Shown piece by piece: positions 51,929 through 64,000 of a stretch of 64,000 nt of DNA (positions are counted from its first letter, which is position 1; the number at the start of each line of letters is the position of its first letter). The translations under genes were made by a program, and so were the position numbers. The DNA comes from Paraspadella gotoi (lineage: Eukaryota > Chaetognatha): positions 2,380,113-2,444,112 of the forward strand of contig CM119263.1 of NCBI GenBank assembly GCA_051294375.1, given 5' to 3'. The notes under the pieces are model-generated. The model saw only the letters and a list, made by a program, of their open reading frames with translations, ran no database searches and was not told where the DNA came from.

Positions 51929-53499
51929 CATTACACATCAACAAAACAAGTATCTGACAACATTTCTCTCCTTCCTGACGTCAGACATAAGCGTCACATT
52001 CTCAATACTTTTTTTTTTCTTCGCGTAATATTCTCATATTAGCCTTGTTTTTTTTCTTTTCGACCCGACTTTACTCACCCCACCCCCCACTTGACGGGAT
52101 CAATACCCTCACCTCGCCCGCTTCCCCCCGACTCGAACTCGGACACCAAAACTTCTCGAACGGGATTGCTTTTAATATTCTCGATCTACAATTTTTTTCG
52201 ACTCTTAAGTCGTTCGCTGTCTTCTTGAACGAGGCTTCATTGGATTATCGCTGGGTTCTCTCGGTCTTCTCCGCTTCCAAGGTTTGCAATCCGATCTCTG
52301 TCTGATTCGGTACGGATCGCGAGATAGAATTCGAGTCGTTCTTACGATGATGTCGTCGTCCGTCGTCCTGTCGTCGTTTTCGTCGGTCGTTCCGCGTCCG
52401 TCGGTTCGTTATATTAAATGTTAAGGAATGACAGGTCGAGAGGAGGAGATTGATTTGATTGATTTGGAATTGCATGTTGTTTCTTATGAATTGATATTTG
52501 ATGAGATTGCATTTGTTTTTGCATGAGCATTTTCATTTGCATTTAAATCGTATCCTGTCTAACTGGTTGCCGAACTTCACCTTGGGATAAGCTTTTAAGT
52601 AGTCCGTCGCATGTTATTAATAATTTAGGATTAAGAGAATGAAAGATTACGGAAACATTAATTAGATTAATTTAGATCGGAGAGGTATTAACTCTGAGAA
52701 GGAATGAATAATTAGATGAAAGTTAGGATAAAATGGAAAATAAGGAAGTTATGAAACAGTAGGAGCATACGCTAAAATTAAGCTGAAAATGCTAAAACTA
52801 GGCGACAATAGGTTATCGGGGCCTCGCAAGTAGGGAGTCAAAAGTCGTTTGGGGACTCATAACATTCGGCAATGTTTTCTTTCCAGATCCTTGGCCGACC
52901 CTTTTGTGATATTACCCTTTCAATTTTGATTTGCGGCCTGGCCAGACTTCAAAATAACTGCGAAGAATAACGTCGAAAAGAAATCCCCTTTTTTCCAAAG
53001 TCAATAAATATGACTAAAAAAAATACTTTTTAAATTTTTATTTTCTTCCTTTCTAAATTTTTTCGATTCTTTTTTTATTTTGTTAAATCCGACTTTTTTT
53101 TTCAACTTGTATGATTTCTCTTCCTATTCGGAATCGCGAAATAACAAATCGTAATTCAAATCGAATCGGAAAACGAGGCTGAAGAAACAAAATTCTACAC
53201 GCACTTAAAAAAAATACAGGGGAAAAATTAATGGGGTGGGTTAGAGATAAGGATGCGAGTGGGAAGATGAGAGAGAGTTACATCTAGACGACTGAGAGAC
53301 GATGACTCGACAGGAGGAGAAAGAGAGACCTTCGAGAAGACCATGCCATGATGCAAGTAGATGGAGAGAGAAGATGTAGAGACGAGAGAGACGATGTTGT
53401 AGCAATGCTAGCATTACGTTAGAAAGATTCCCCATCTTGTTAGAACTGCATTGAAGACGCGGAAGCGCACGAGACATTAAAAGTGCGCCCCGAGCATCG
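50931..53499. other. No recognised gene; (CT)n at 51845-51925
   Basis: Mixed AT-rich DNA. A short tandem of gtggcgtgacgtca-like words lies at 51100-51200. A plus-strand frame around 52195-52290 (KSFAVFLNEASLDYRWVLSV) looks somewhat protein-like, with a donor-like GTTTGC after it, but has no family match. Confidence 0.35.
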
Positions 53500-54260
53500 T
53501 GGTGAGGAAGGGAATCAGAGGGGGACGTGAACTGCGCTACAGCCACTTTACGACCACCGTGGTTGGCGACCGTCGCGTTCTGCGGGTTATCGCAACACGA
53601 CTGTCCGGGTACTGAAAGAAAATTTAATGAAAATTAACCGAAAAAAAATGAAGAAATTAAAGCGCGAAAGTAAAACATAGGGCCAAACAACAGAAGCTTA
53701 AAGAGATCGTAATTAATGTCTTGAGCTGAAGACAGAAAAAAAGTCGCTAGAAAATACAGACAGAATGAAACAAAAGAGAACAAGATAGTTTTAAAAGAGA
53801 TGAAAAGGCGATTCCGAGATAGATGAGCAGGAGAAATGAGCAGGAGAGCAGACCGATGATGATACTTCGGAGAGACGACGACGCATGAAGAAGACGCGAG
53901 AGAAGCTAGTGCTGAGGAAAGCGGACTGGATTACGCAGGCTTATCTTTTAACAAGTCGCGTCCTGCGGTACAGAGAAAACAGACAGCATGAGAGGAACGG
54001 ACGAGACAGAGCAAGAGATGGATATGATCGAGAGAGAGACTGAATGGAGAGGAGAGACTCGATGAGAGAGATGAGCATAAGCTAAAAAGGAAATAAGGAT
54101 TGCGTATAAACGAGAAGCCTTGCAAGGCACTGATTTTTTTTTTCCTTGTTCGTACCGTCCATCTATTAGGGCAAACAAACCATCATTAAATTTCAAGCCA
54201 CCTTCGTTGCCCAAGTGAAAAGTGCGACAGTCACAGCCACTCCGTTGAAAACTGCAGCAT
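53500..54260 (-). CDS. Candidate Cys-rich exons, unidentified
   Basis: Two minus-strand segments share compatible phase-1 borders. The first ends at 54181 (ECCSFQRSGCDCRTFHLGNE, then GGLKFND) with donor GTTTGT. The second starts at 53611 after a good acceptor (attttctttcag) and reads PGQSCCDNPQNATVANHGG. Paired Cys and an NAT sequon suggest an extracellular protein. Outer borders were not settled, codon usage is weak evidence, and no family was recognised. Confidence 0.25.
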
Positions 54261-54289
54261 TCCGAGAAACAACCTACTTAGTTGTATAA

Positions 54290-55789
54290 GTTTGTTTCGT
54301 TGTTGTTCGTCTTGGCTTTCTAAATATTTATTACAACGTCACGCATATTATAATTATAATGATATTTATTATCATGTTTCTCGCCTCTTCTCTCTCTCTC
54401 TCTCTTCTCTACTACTCCTCCTACTCTCTCTCACTCTCTCTTCTCTCTCTCACTCATCTCTCTCTCTCTCTCTCTCTGAATCTACCGATATTCTTTATTC
54501 AATTGATGCACCTCTGAACTAGCATCAGGATTTTGCCCGCGAGGTTTCCAACCGACTAATTGACTTTCATCATCCCCGTTACGTTCAACTAGTATCGTCT
54601 GACCGGACAACCTGTTCTCTACCGGCACTGTAATTCACAATCTATCGTTTTATTCTAAAACCCACGTTTCAATTTCTATATGCAGACAGCGACAATGTTG
54701 AAAACTTTTCTGATGTAGACTCTCTGACTTTTCTTTTCTTTCGACTCACGTAAAAACCAGGCCCGTCCCCAACACACCGTGTCCAAAATTAAAGACTACA
54801 CTTTAAAGACTGTCATGTATTATGAAAATTACATATGAATTGCTTTGAAATAAACCTTTAACTCTCTCCTCACTCATTTTGAGAGGAGGTAACGCCGCCT
54901 TATTAATAGCAATTCCTGCCATAATGCACTCCATCGATCAAACGTTTCACGTGCTCCGCCAACATGTGAAGACCTGACGCTCATAAACCTGAACCGCGAG
55001 AATTTGCTCAGGCACAAACACGCGTTTTTGAGGCACAACACAACAAACCACTAAGCACGACGTCCCTGAACGTGACGCAGAACATTGCCGGGGCGTTGAA
55101 AAAGAAACTACGATCTCACAGGCCGAGTTCATTGACTTCGCTTTTTTCATTTTTCTCTCACACGTCCTATCGCTCACCTTAAACTTTATACTGTCCCTCC
55201 CCTGCCATAAGTACAAAAAGTTAAAAGTATGGTGTCACCAGAATCCGATCCGCGAAGTCTGATACATGCTCGCTGCAGAAGAACGGAACCCCCCAGAAGT
55301 ATGCTAGAGCTCGGCTCGAGCGCGTAGCCGAGAACATTTTCTGAATTTGAACATTCTAATGCTATCCGTCTTACAATTTACTATGGATTTCAATATGTTA
55401 TAATATTAAGCCAGTAGTCATCGTTCATGCTGGTTAGCACAACCAGCTGTTTTCTGCCTTCTTTTTTTGCCCTATCAGTCTTACAATTTTATATGGCAAG
55501 TAAATATGTAATATTAATGTATGTACGTAGTCAATCGTCATGTTTGTTTAGGGAGGCCGTAGCGTTATGAGCAAGACTCGATACATAGCGGCCCAATTTG
55601 AATTAAATCGTAGCCCCCCCCCTTCAAGCGGGCGATCCTCCCGCAAACCCCGACATCGCCGTGCCGGTCTCCCGTCGCCAAACATCTATCGTCGCACGAC
55701 CCTTTCTTGCGTCGGGACTATCTCTATTTGACGCCACTCGAAGGGGAGTCACAAATCCCTATCGTCCGCTCTGCTAACACGACTCTCAG
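54290..55789. other. Unassigned DNA; (CT)n at 54388-54478
   Basis: Few repeats. A minus-strand frame at 54947-55216 has an acceptor-like site before TSCLVVCCVVPQKRV and a donor-like GTTTAT after it, but nothing supports it further. A TATA-like gtataaag lies at about 55189 on the minus strand. Confidence 0.3.
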
Positions 55790-55851
55790 TTTTTCACCGG
55801 CATAGTGATTCTCGTGGTGGAATCGATATTTGCGAGCGAAACTCTATCGCG
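55790..55851 (+). CDS. Possible short exon encoding a hydrophobic segment
   Basis: The 62-bp segment is preceded by acceptor gactctcag and followed by donor GTAAGG. Phase 0 to 2, it reads FFTGIVILVVESIFASETLS. This could be a signal peptide or membrane segment, but no linked exon was established. Confidence 0.2.
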
Positions 55852-58800
55852 GTAAGGTACGGAGGCGGGGGAGACCGGGGGAGACGTGTCGTGAGTGAGG
55901 AGGTTAAGAGCGTCTTAGTTTAAATGTTAGGAGTCAGCGCTGTCATGCGCATTTAGAACTCCAAATGTCAATTATTTTTGCCTTCCATCATTGTTAATTT
56001 GGAAAAGCAGTGGGAAACAAAAATTTAAAAGTGGCTGAAATGTTTTAGTTTATTCGCTTAAACTAATTGCTTTATAGAAATTATGTAATTTCAAACAAAA
56101 TTGGTATAAATTAGTTATTTCATTTTAATAAAAATCTGATACTATTCTTCATTCCACTTAATTCAGTGATAACATAATTGAAAATTAATTAAATCAATCA
56201 TTATCTCCCCCTTATTCAGTGCGCCCCAAGATCCATTCGGATTCCACGCCTGACCATTATTCGTTGTTCTCACGCCTCCGTTCTCCCTTTGCTTCACGTG
56301 TCTCGCTCGGTAGCCTCTTTCCTCTAGAACCACGCCCACCGCCCTTCGCCGGCCCGGCCTTTCGCCCTGCGCATACCCGTGCACACCGAGCCGCTAGCGG
56401 GCAGGATCCGTAGGTAATATTGTCCGCGCGCTTACCGGTTCAATACCTATCCGAAACCTACCCTATGGCAAGCCGCTGAGGACGGCCCGTGCATACCATT
56501 GGGGGCGTAGCCCACCTACAAGCCAAGTACATAGGCACCACTGGACCCATCGACTCGCTTCCGTGCGCCGCCGCAGTACACTGGCCCAAAACACCTTGGA
56601 GAGCTATTTGGAAAAGGAGGTATGTTTTTCTGTAAAGAGTGGGGTCCCGTTCACTGTTCAAGCTGATATTCATTCTCTGTAAAACACGTCCTTCCCAAAA
56701 ATCGATGATAGCAGGATAAGTTGCGGATAATCTTAAAAATCTCAGCTACCATTGCATTCATAAAACGAACTAAATCTCCAAATACTCCTTAAACGACGTC
56801 CTCCCTCATTTCCCCATAACTCAGGTCCGCTCGCTGACGTAGGTGCGCTTGCCTCTTCTATCTGACGTAAAGTAGTTCGCCTGGACATTCTCCTATATGA
56901 AGTACTGCGACCCCTTACCGCAGCCGCATCTCACCTTGAGCCGCCAGCGCCAAGCGACGAGGAGTAAAGCATCATTCACCCCATTGAGAAAATGAGGTAA
57001 GCATGATATTTTATGTAAGGTGAGAGAGCTAGAAAAGATGGCGTATTGGGAAGTATATTTAAGCTACAATCGCGTTCGAAGTAATTCTCACAGCCATAAG
57101 TCTCTTCAATATCATCCTTGTTAAAATGAAGAATAATACGCTAGCAACTAGAAAAATTGTAGCAATAAGAGGATTGAGAAGAGAGCTACTAAGAGATAAG
57201 AGAGGAGAATGAGAGTCACAGATGGACGGATTGCGAGTTCGTCTCGGAGTCTGCCTTCCGGTCGTTGACAGGGGAGTATTAACAGTCGGAAAGCGGAAGA
57301 GACTTTTGGACACTCACATAGGGGACCAGGCACAAAAATCTTGTACTTTTCTGGCGTCCCCATAAACAATAGAATTTTAAACCTTTTACTTAGAACCCCA
57401 CACCAACTCAAATTGGTTCATAATTGCCAGAATGGATATGGAACAGTTACTAGCCAGATAGCTGAATGACGCGGCTGACTATACAATCTCGCAGTTGTCA
57501 TGCTCTCTGAGCCACGAAGCAGTGCTCATTTAAATGAAAACTAACAATGTGAGAAATAATATAAGCAAGTAAAGTACCTCTGTCCAATAAAGCAAACATG
57601 GCGAAGACAACCAAGTGAGCAACAAAGGTACGAAAGTGACCCACGCGCGGGAAATTAATCAGCCTCCTAGTAATCAGCCAAACATTATAAAATCACGGAG
57701 CGAGAGAGAAAGAGAGATGACCGAGAGGCACGCTGTCCGGAGTATTACCCAAGGACAAATATACCTGAATAGAGTACCATTATATATTAATATGACTGTG
57801 TTTAGTGACAGAACCTCTGAGTGCGACGTCAGCTCTTGCAAACACAGACAGTGTAAGTGCCGCCACCCTCGTCTAACCTGCTCCGAGACTCACCGGAACT
57901 AGACCCCCGCTACTTTGATTGCGAAAATCGCCCTTCCCGCACCAATGCTGCCGCTGAAACCGATGATCGAATGATACAACATATATCTTTCTCCATGCTC
58001 AATAAAATATACAAATTAGTAGCCGAACAACAGGTCGGTTCGTAACCGCTTATTACGAGCTTCGCTCGTTCTCGCTAAAAAATCATGACGAGTCATCGCC
58101 TTCGAAGAAAGCCCGACGAGGAGAAAAAAAAAACCTCGTAAAATCGCGAGAAAATCTCTGTTATAAAAACAGTCCGCGAAAAAAATGGTTGGGGGCCGGG
58201 GTTTGCCGGGCTCTCTTTGGACACGGGGGGGAGAGGAATCCGAGTGAAACAAAGGAAACAAGACGACTGTTTGAAACATTGCACTTAAACGAGAAAAAAA
58301 TGAGAGAAAAAAATGTCCGCGTTTCATGAGAATTCCGTTTAAAAACTTGAAAAGATAAAGAAATCGGCAATCGTTACGAGAGAAGAGAGAGAAGAGAAGA
58401 GAGATGAGCTAGAGAGAGGGGAGAGGAAGGAGTGGAGGGAGCAGAGAGGGAGAGAGCGTTCTTTTATGACGTTCCCGTTATCCATTATTAAATTACTAAT
58501 TTGTAATTTAAATAAATAAACGTCCATCCCTCTTTCTATTTTCTTTTTCGTTCTCTCTTCTTATTTTCCCTCTCCCTAATTCTCTCTCCTCTCAACTCAT
58601 CTCTCTCTCTCTTCTACTCTCTCTCGTCTCTCATCCTCTCTACTCTCTCTCATCTCTCATCTCACTCTCTCTCTCTCTCCTCTGCCACTTAACTTCTTCC
58701 CTCCATAGTATCGATCCACCTTTTTCTTCTTGCCCACTTATTATCTGTTAGCTAAGCGACGACACGCAAACCTTTTTCCAGTTTCCGCGCGTTTTTCTTT

Positions 58801-59214
58801 TCACTATCTTTACTAATTTTTAAAACTATTTTCCTTTTTTTTTCTTTATTTATCTGGAATTTTATTACATTTTAATTTTCTTTTCTTTCCTTTTTATTTT
58901 CTTCTTTTTCTTTTTATTTTCTTTTTCCTTTTTATTTTCTTCTTTCCTTGTTAGTTATTCTTTCTTTCTAATTTTATATTTCTTCTTTCCTTTTTATTTT
59001 CTTCTTTCCTTTTTTATTTTCTCTTTCCTTTTTTTTCCTTTTTTTCCTTTTTCTTATCTTCTTTTCCTTTTTATTTTTTCATTTCTTTTTTACTACTCTA
59101 TACACACATTCTTCTATTTTCTTACTTTCAAACTTTTTTAGCCAACCACATATTTCCAACAAGTCCTTCCATTTCAGACTCTATATTTCAAAATTACAGT
59201 TAGTCTTTCAAGCT
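55852..59214. other. Unassigned DNA with CT/GA and T-rich tracts
   Basis: Plus-strand open stretches at 56219-56413 (good acceptor cccccttattcag before it) and 56416-56621 (donor GTATGT after it) are possible exons without family match. 58380-58680 holds GA then CT arrays; 58830-59110 is a ttcctttttattttc tandem. Confidence 0.3.
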
Positions 59215-59430
59215 CTTTAACCTAAAGATATAGAACTATTAAACCGGGTTAGGGGAAAGTTTAGCTTAGGTTAGCGCATTAGGATTTAGTATTATAGCGA
59301 TTAGAGTTAAGCGACTGGCGTTAAAATTATATCGGTTTACAGATTTCTATAGTTAAATATTTAGATATAAAACTAAGTTTCAGGGAATAAGCCATAAATA
59401 AGTCGTTTTAAGAAAATAGCGCCCAACTTT
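59215..59430. repeat. Degenerate telomere-like array, reverse orientation
   Basis: ggttaggggaaagtttagct-type words and a right end aagaaaatagcgcccaac resembling the MITE-like family terminus. Confidence 0.45.
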
Positions 59431-59439
59431 TTCTTCTTT

Positions 59440-59730
59440 CCAGTGTTCCCGTATCGAACGGCCCTCCACGTACTACCCAGCGCAGAACGCTCATCCACTT
59501 CCCCTCTCACCCACGCTAACAAATAGCACCCCTCGCACACGCCTATTCGCTCTTTTGTTTCCCGCCAAAAAGCGGTTACGCCCCAAAGTCCCTACTTTGG
59601 CGCGAAGGAACAAGGGAAGACGCCGAAAGCGAAAGGCGTCGGCGTTGGGTACGCGACGGCGGGGGGGGTGGATCTGCCGGGCGCGTAAGTTAGTGAGCCT
59701 CGTCTATATCAGTAGATCGGGTTAAGTTGC
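59440..59730 (+). promoter_or_regulatory. CpG-rich promoter-like island with two E2F-type sites
   Basis: TTTCCCGCCAAAA at 59558-59570 and TTTGGCGCGAA at 59596-59606 are near-consensus E2F sites 38 bp apart. They sit in a CpG-rich patch that ends in a splice-donor-like cgcGTAAGT near 59685. A 5' UTR exon starting here and running rightward is plausible, but no coding exon was identified downstream. Confidence 0.4.
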
Positions 59731-61860
59731 CAGATGGAGAGTAAGTTGCGTCGAAGCATAGTGAGAAGCTGAGTCAACTGAAAAATACAGGGTTTGAGCG
59801 GATGGATTGTTTTATGGGGTTGATTTCGAGCTGTGAGTAGTAGAAGCATGATTTAAAATGAATGACGCTATCATGTGACGTGATTCCTTAACGATCGTAT
59901 GCGATTAAACATGAGTGGTAGTTCGATCCGCTTATGCAAGGCCTGATTAGAGGCAATGAAGGCAACGAAAGTCTCATCCGGGCACTCCTTTGACATCACT
60001 TCTCATCCGACGGTCATTAATCACATAACCGGCTTGTCTCTTTGACCTCGCGAGTCTCACCTCGACTCGATCTCGCCGCCGTGGGCCCGAAACCGAAAAT
60101 CTAATAATCGCGTCCCTTTATTTTTTTTTCATTTCCGTTATAATAGGGGTAGCCCCATTCAATGGGGTGAGTTTTAAAAATTTAGAATTATTACATGCTC
60201 AACGCAAAAATTTTATACATTTTGAAGCTATAACTTTCAAACTAGCGCACAAAAACACTATTCTTAATGTGGCTCTATTACCCAAATAATTAATATTCTT
60301 TAATATTATTTATAAATAGGAAAAGAGCCAAATTTTTTTTCAGAATTTTTAAATTTTAAGACCAGCATTCAGCAAAGCTCATAAAAAAGTGTACTTACAC
60401 AAAGTTATAATTTCTTTTTTAAACTATTTTTCATGTTAAGTGAGTCAAAATAAGAAAACCTTTAAAAATCATCATCATGCATCATCTTTCGATAATTTTA
60501 TCCCAGTTTTTTTTTAGTTTTTTCACATAGAAAAACGTAAGAATTTTTAAAAAGCTGAATTATATTTCTTGTTTTAACTTATGCTCTATCAGTAATTCCA
60601 TCAAAAAAATTTTAAGATTTTCAAAAAAAATTTTATAAATGTAAAAAAAGGACAAGTAATATTTAATGTTATTAATACAAATACGTATAATGCTAAATTT
60701 TTTTTGAAAATGATTGCCTTAAATATTTAGTCAACGACAACCTAAAAATACTTTGCTAATTAGCGAAATTTTATATTTATTTTCTGGAGTTGTGTCCCTA
60801 TTAAAATTATATATCGACTCTTTTTTTTCTTATTTTTCTTTAGTCGCTTGAAACTCGGAATCTAAAAGTCACTCTCGGTCAGTCCGCGTTTCCGTCCGTT
60901 CCGCCGTCCGTCCTTCCGAAATTAGGCAGATAAATTATTATTTTAATCTCGTTTCTCCCTCACTTTCCTCTCTGCTTTTCATTTTCCCCTTCTCCTTCTC
61001 TTCCTTTCCTTCCTTATTATCTCCTCCTTTCCTTTTCTACTTCTATATGTCCTCCCCCCACCGCCTCCCAGGCACCTGTCTCCCACCAAAGATGGCGAAC
61101 CTTGACATCCTCCGAGCTGGCGCATCGTCTTCTGGCGCTGCGTCATTGAGCGGGCCCCTTTCTCTCGATGCTGTTCAAGGAACTCGGGCATAAACGTTTT
61201 CGGGGCATTCTGTCTTCTGCTACGGAACATATTCATCATCCAACCGTCTCTCCGTCAGATGCTTTCAACCACATTTTCTCGCAAAGCGTGGAGCTTCCAG
61301 TGGTCGGATCCGCGCTTAAATTCAATGTATAAGTTAGTTTTTAGTTAATTTAGTTAGTTCGGAGAGGTTTAACGGGGTTAATGAAGGTAAGGTAAAATTG
61401 CTGAGTTTAAAAATAAAGGAATAAGGAACAGAATGGAGCGTTTTAGAAAAGTGCCTGGATTTCTTTGTCGTCGTCTAGTTCGTGTTGTTGACTCACGCTG
61501 GGCCAAGGCGCGTCATTGTTCTTCGGGTGGCGACGCTTCTACCGAAATCTGCAAGACATGAGGCCCTCGATTGTTAAATATTCCAAGTTGGCGGTGGTTT
61601 TAGGTTGTTGGTGTTTAGCAGTAGTGTAGTATTTGTAGTGTGAATAGTGTGATTGTGTGAATTGCGGGTTTGTGAGGGTCCATCGCCATCGCGCGAAAAA
61701 AGTGTCCCCTCGATGTGACTGCGGGATTTACGCTGCAGAACAGGATGCAATTGCAGGGATCATCTCTGCTAGACTTAACAAGCGGAATGAGAGAGAGAAC
61801 GATGACGTTTGTGAGATTTATATCCATCGTTCTAATTTCAAGTGTTAAAGAGTTGCGCAA
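59731..61860. other. Unassigned DNA
   Basis: 60140-60800 is AT-rich and begins aggggtagccccattcaatg, possibly a transposon end with no partner found. A minus-strand frame from 61239 (MMNMFRSRRQNAPKTFMPEF) and a plus-strand frame at 61657-61848 (CDCGIYAAEQDAIAG) are protein-like but unsupported. Confidence 0.3.
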
Positions 61861-61865
61861 TTTAT

Positions 61866-62060
61866 ATATCAAATTAGATACAACCAATATAAAAAATATT
61901 CCATTATTAATAAATAAAGGCTATTTGGCCCTGACTTCTGACAGGAAACAAGATACAAGATAATAAATCGCAAAGCTTTCATCAAAACTCTCCACAGTTT
62001 AGTATTATCACTCCCAGAGTTCCTAACTGGTATTGTAGTGCCTTCGAAACATTATGAATG
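61866..62060. mobile_element. Half-arm copy of the foldback family (diverged)
   Basis: atacaaccaatataaaaaat, aataaataaaggctatttgg, aaagctttcatcaaaactct and cactcccagagttcct appear in the same order as in 22229-22480. Confidence 0.7.
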
Positions 62061-62399
62061 TTTCAACAAAGAAATGTTTTTTAATTTAAAATAACTTGTA
62101 TTAAAAACTTGTTAGAAAATAACCATAAGTTAGAAGTTAAAGGGATGGTTTTATAGATTTGTTTTTTTTTTTGTAGTTGAAAAAGAAATTTGAGTTGATT
62201 TCTTTTCTTGTTCGCAACGTAAGAAAACAAATCTTCCTCTTTTCAAAAGAAAAAAAAAAAAAAAAAAAAGGAAAGAAAAAAACCAACAGGAGAATAAATT
62301 GGCTTTGGGGAAACAAATTCTTTGTTTTTCTCTTTTACAAGCGAAGATTGATGAAAAACAAATGGATGATTTGCATGTTGCCTTCGGGTTGCGCTCTCC

Positions 62400-62442
62400 T
62401 TGCCCTCACCTCCGCAGTGGGGGTGCCTCTACTGGAGAGGGA

Positions 62443-62512
<70 letters not shown>

Positions 62513-62524
62513 CAGTGAAAGAAA

Positions 62525-62562
<38 letters not shown>
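62400..62562 (+). repeat. (GA)n compound array
   Basis: Three GA blocks separated by single-base phase shifts. The Arg/Glu ORFs are artefacts. Confidence 0.85.
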
Positions 62563-62724
62563 TAATTATTTATTTAGGACAGTTTTATGCCTACCGTGAA
62601 TGTCAAGGATACATATAATCATTAATTATAATTATATAATTATATAATCATTAGTCATTCTCATTTTCCATTAAACTCGTTTTTCTCTCATCAATTTTCT
62701 CAATTTTTCGACCTCGAAACTTAC

Positions 62725-62875
62725 CTTCGATTCGAAGCTGCGATCCTTTGTTTATAGTTCGTTGCCAAGGAAAGGCGGCGTCGAAGAATCGGTTGTCGAT
62801 GACGGGGAAAATGTGACGCCGGGCGCAGAGACAAACGGGTGGGCGTGGCGAGGCGGCGTCTTCGCCGTAGTTGAT
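62725..62875 (-). CDS. Internal exon of an unidentified gene
   Basis: A 151-bp GC-rich minus-strand segment with acceptor ccatcag before it and donor GTAAGT after it. It is open in one frame, phase 0 to 1: it begins INYGEDAASPRPPVCLCARR, continues with HIFPVIDNRFFDAAFPWQR and ends KGSQLRIEG. Codon use (GCC, GAC, GTC, CGC) matches the confirmed exons of the window. The Phe/Pro/Trp-rich motif is not one I can assign. An X-box-like motif at 63511-63524 lies about 640 bp upstream on this strand, which would fit a ciliary gene, but that is speculation. Neighbouring exons were not found. Confidence 0.5.
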
Positions 62876-63510
62876 CTGATGGAAGAAAAAGAGGAGAAAG
62901 AAAATAGAGTTTGTGAGGAATCATGTAGAACGAAAAAAAAGAGGGAAATTCTAATATTAATAATAAAAAATAATAAAAAATTATAAGCGACTATTTTTTC
63001 TTGCAACGCTGTTCTTAAGCCAAAGAGATCCGCCCAATAAAATTTCGCCGCGTTTGCAGAATAAGTCGTGGAAAGAATGAATTTGGGGGGGGCGAGGGGG
63101 GGCGAGCAATTCCGCCGATTCGCGAAATTACTATCAATGCCGATCTATAAATAGAAAAGAAAGAAAGAATCTTTGGCAAAGAAGACAATTTGTTATTGTT
63201 GTTTCATGTTTACGTTGTTAAAAAATGTTGAATTAAAACTAAAATGACAAGAAAAGTAGAGCATCGATTGATTTTTTTTATATATTTAATCATACTTAAT
63301 TATACTAAAAAGATATATTAATTTTTATATTTGTTATATATTTGTTAAATAGGTATTTGTCTTTTGCGTGTTATTTGTGGTAGTTTGATGACCAGATGCG
63401 ATGGTCACTGTCGTGTACTGACAAGACTCTCTCTCTCTAAAAAAGAATGACAGTCGAGTCTGTTTCGTTGTCTTGAGAAAGTCCAGGTGGCGGTGAAAGC
63501 CGAATAAAGC

Positions 63511-63524
63511 GTCGCTATGGAAAC
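63511..63524. promoter_or_regulatory. X-box-like motif
   Basis: GTCGCTATGGAAAC fits the RFX consensus GTNRCY AT RGNAAC with one soft mismatch. It lies upstream (minus strand) of the exon at 62725-62875. Confidence 0.35.
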
Positions 63525-64000
63525 GAATGGACGCGAATTAAAAACTGTCAGACGCAGCGGAGAGGAGATTGAGAGGAGGGGGGGAAGGGGGGGGAAGGGG
63601 GGGAAAGGGGGGAGGGAGGGGAAGAAGATAAATGAAGAAAGATAACATAGAATAGAATATACTTATAAATAAAACCAAATAAAAAAGATTTACAAAATGA
63701 AAAAAATATTGAAAAAATGTAAATTTGCCTAAAAAAAAAGTATAGGAGTCTACGTCGTTCTTAGAGATCGAGGAAGACTTTTTCAATGGAGATTTTCGTT
63801 CAAATCTGACTACCAAACAATATAAACGCTCTTGGTAAAAATTCTGGTAAAATATCGATGTAAAAACACTTGATTCCGATCCTGTTGCATCTGAAGGGCT
63901 CGCATTTTTTTTCTCTTGTCAAATCATAAACATCTTGATATCAAACAAGCCAGAACAAATAGACTGCTTCTGGACGAAAAAAATTTCCATCTCTGATTTT
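63525..64000. other. G-rich tract and AT-rich tail
   Basis: A ggggaagggggg tract at 63568-63625, then AT-rich DNA with no recognisable feature. Confidence 0.45.

Overview
The window is nuclear DNA of an invertebrate animal that I cannot place further. The gene families are animal ones (receptor guanylyl cyclase, TMTC, NPC2-like ML protein, acylated globins) and the genes are split by GT-AG introns. Coding exons are GC-rich islands in AT-rich, repeat-laden flanks. Microsatellites, (GA)n and ACG/GTC triplets, are extremely abundant. Nine N gaps occur, several of them abutting (GA)n runs. Most single-frame ORFs here are microsatellite or low-complexity noise; the real genes had to be assembled from exons by matching splice sites, intron phase and protein family.

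Layout. 1-10.3 kb: minus-strand start of an ankyrin-repeat gene (exon 1 at 10098-10220, a 33-residue repeat exon at 2431-2529), with a long intron holding gaps, a palindromic foldback element and other repeats. 10.3-22.5 kb: no confident gene; minisatellites, triplet arrays, a C/T-only tract, one LTR, tRNA-derived SINEs. 22.66-26.87 kb (minus): complete five-exon NPC2-like secreted lipid-binding protein of 164 residues. 28.48-31.20 kb and 31.88-34.82 kb (minus): two adjacent complete four-exon globin genes, both starting with an N-acylation motif (MGGC and MGC), of 182 and 242 residues. 35.28-39.70 kb (plus): complete four-exon receptor guanylyl cyclase-like gene, 1137 residues, head-to-head with the upstream globin and only 459 bp from it. 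41.68-49.64 kb (minus): C-terminal half of a TMTC1/2-type protein with TPR repeats. 49.6-64 kb: mostly repeats, a promoter-like island with E2F-type sites near 59.6 kb, and one convincing but unidentified minus-strand exon at 62725-62875.

The most interesting block is 28.5-39.7 kb. Two membrane-anchored globins (heme proteins able to handle O2 or NO) sit beside a receptor cyclase whose promoter region is shared with one of them. The cyclase keeps both metal-binding Asp residues but has lost the transition-state Asn and the guanine-recognition Cys, so it may be a pseudo-cyclase. Intron 1 of the downstream globin is largely a 31-bp minisatellite that appears to have grown out of the exon 1 splice-donor boundary.

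Repeats are described by family: a MITE-like family with a telomere-like core (about nine copies, four in TMTC introns), a foldback/half-arm family, a hAT-type MITE with an 8-bp target duplication, at least three tRNA-derived SINE families, and a solo-LTR pair. All identifications are by eye; no database search was run.
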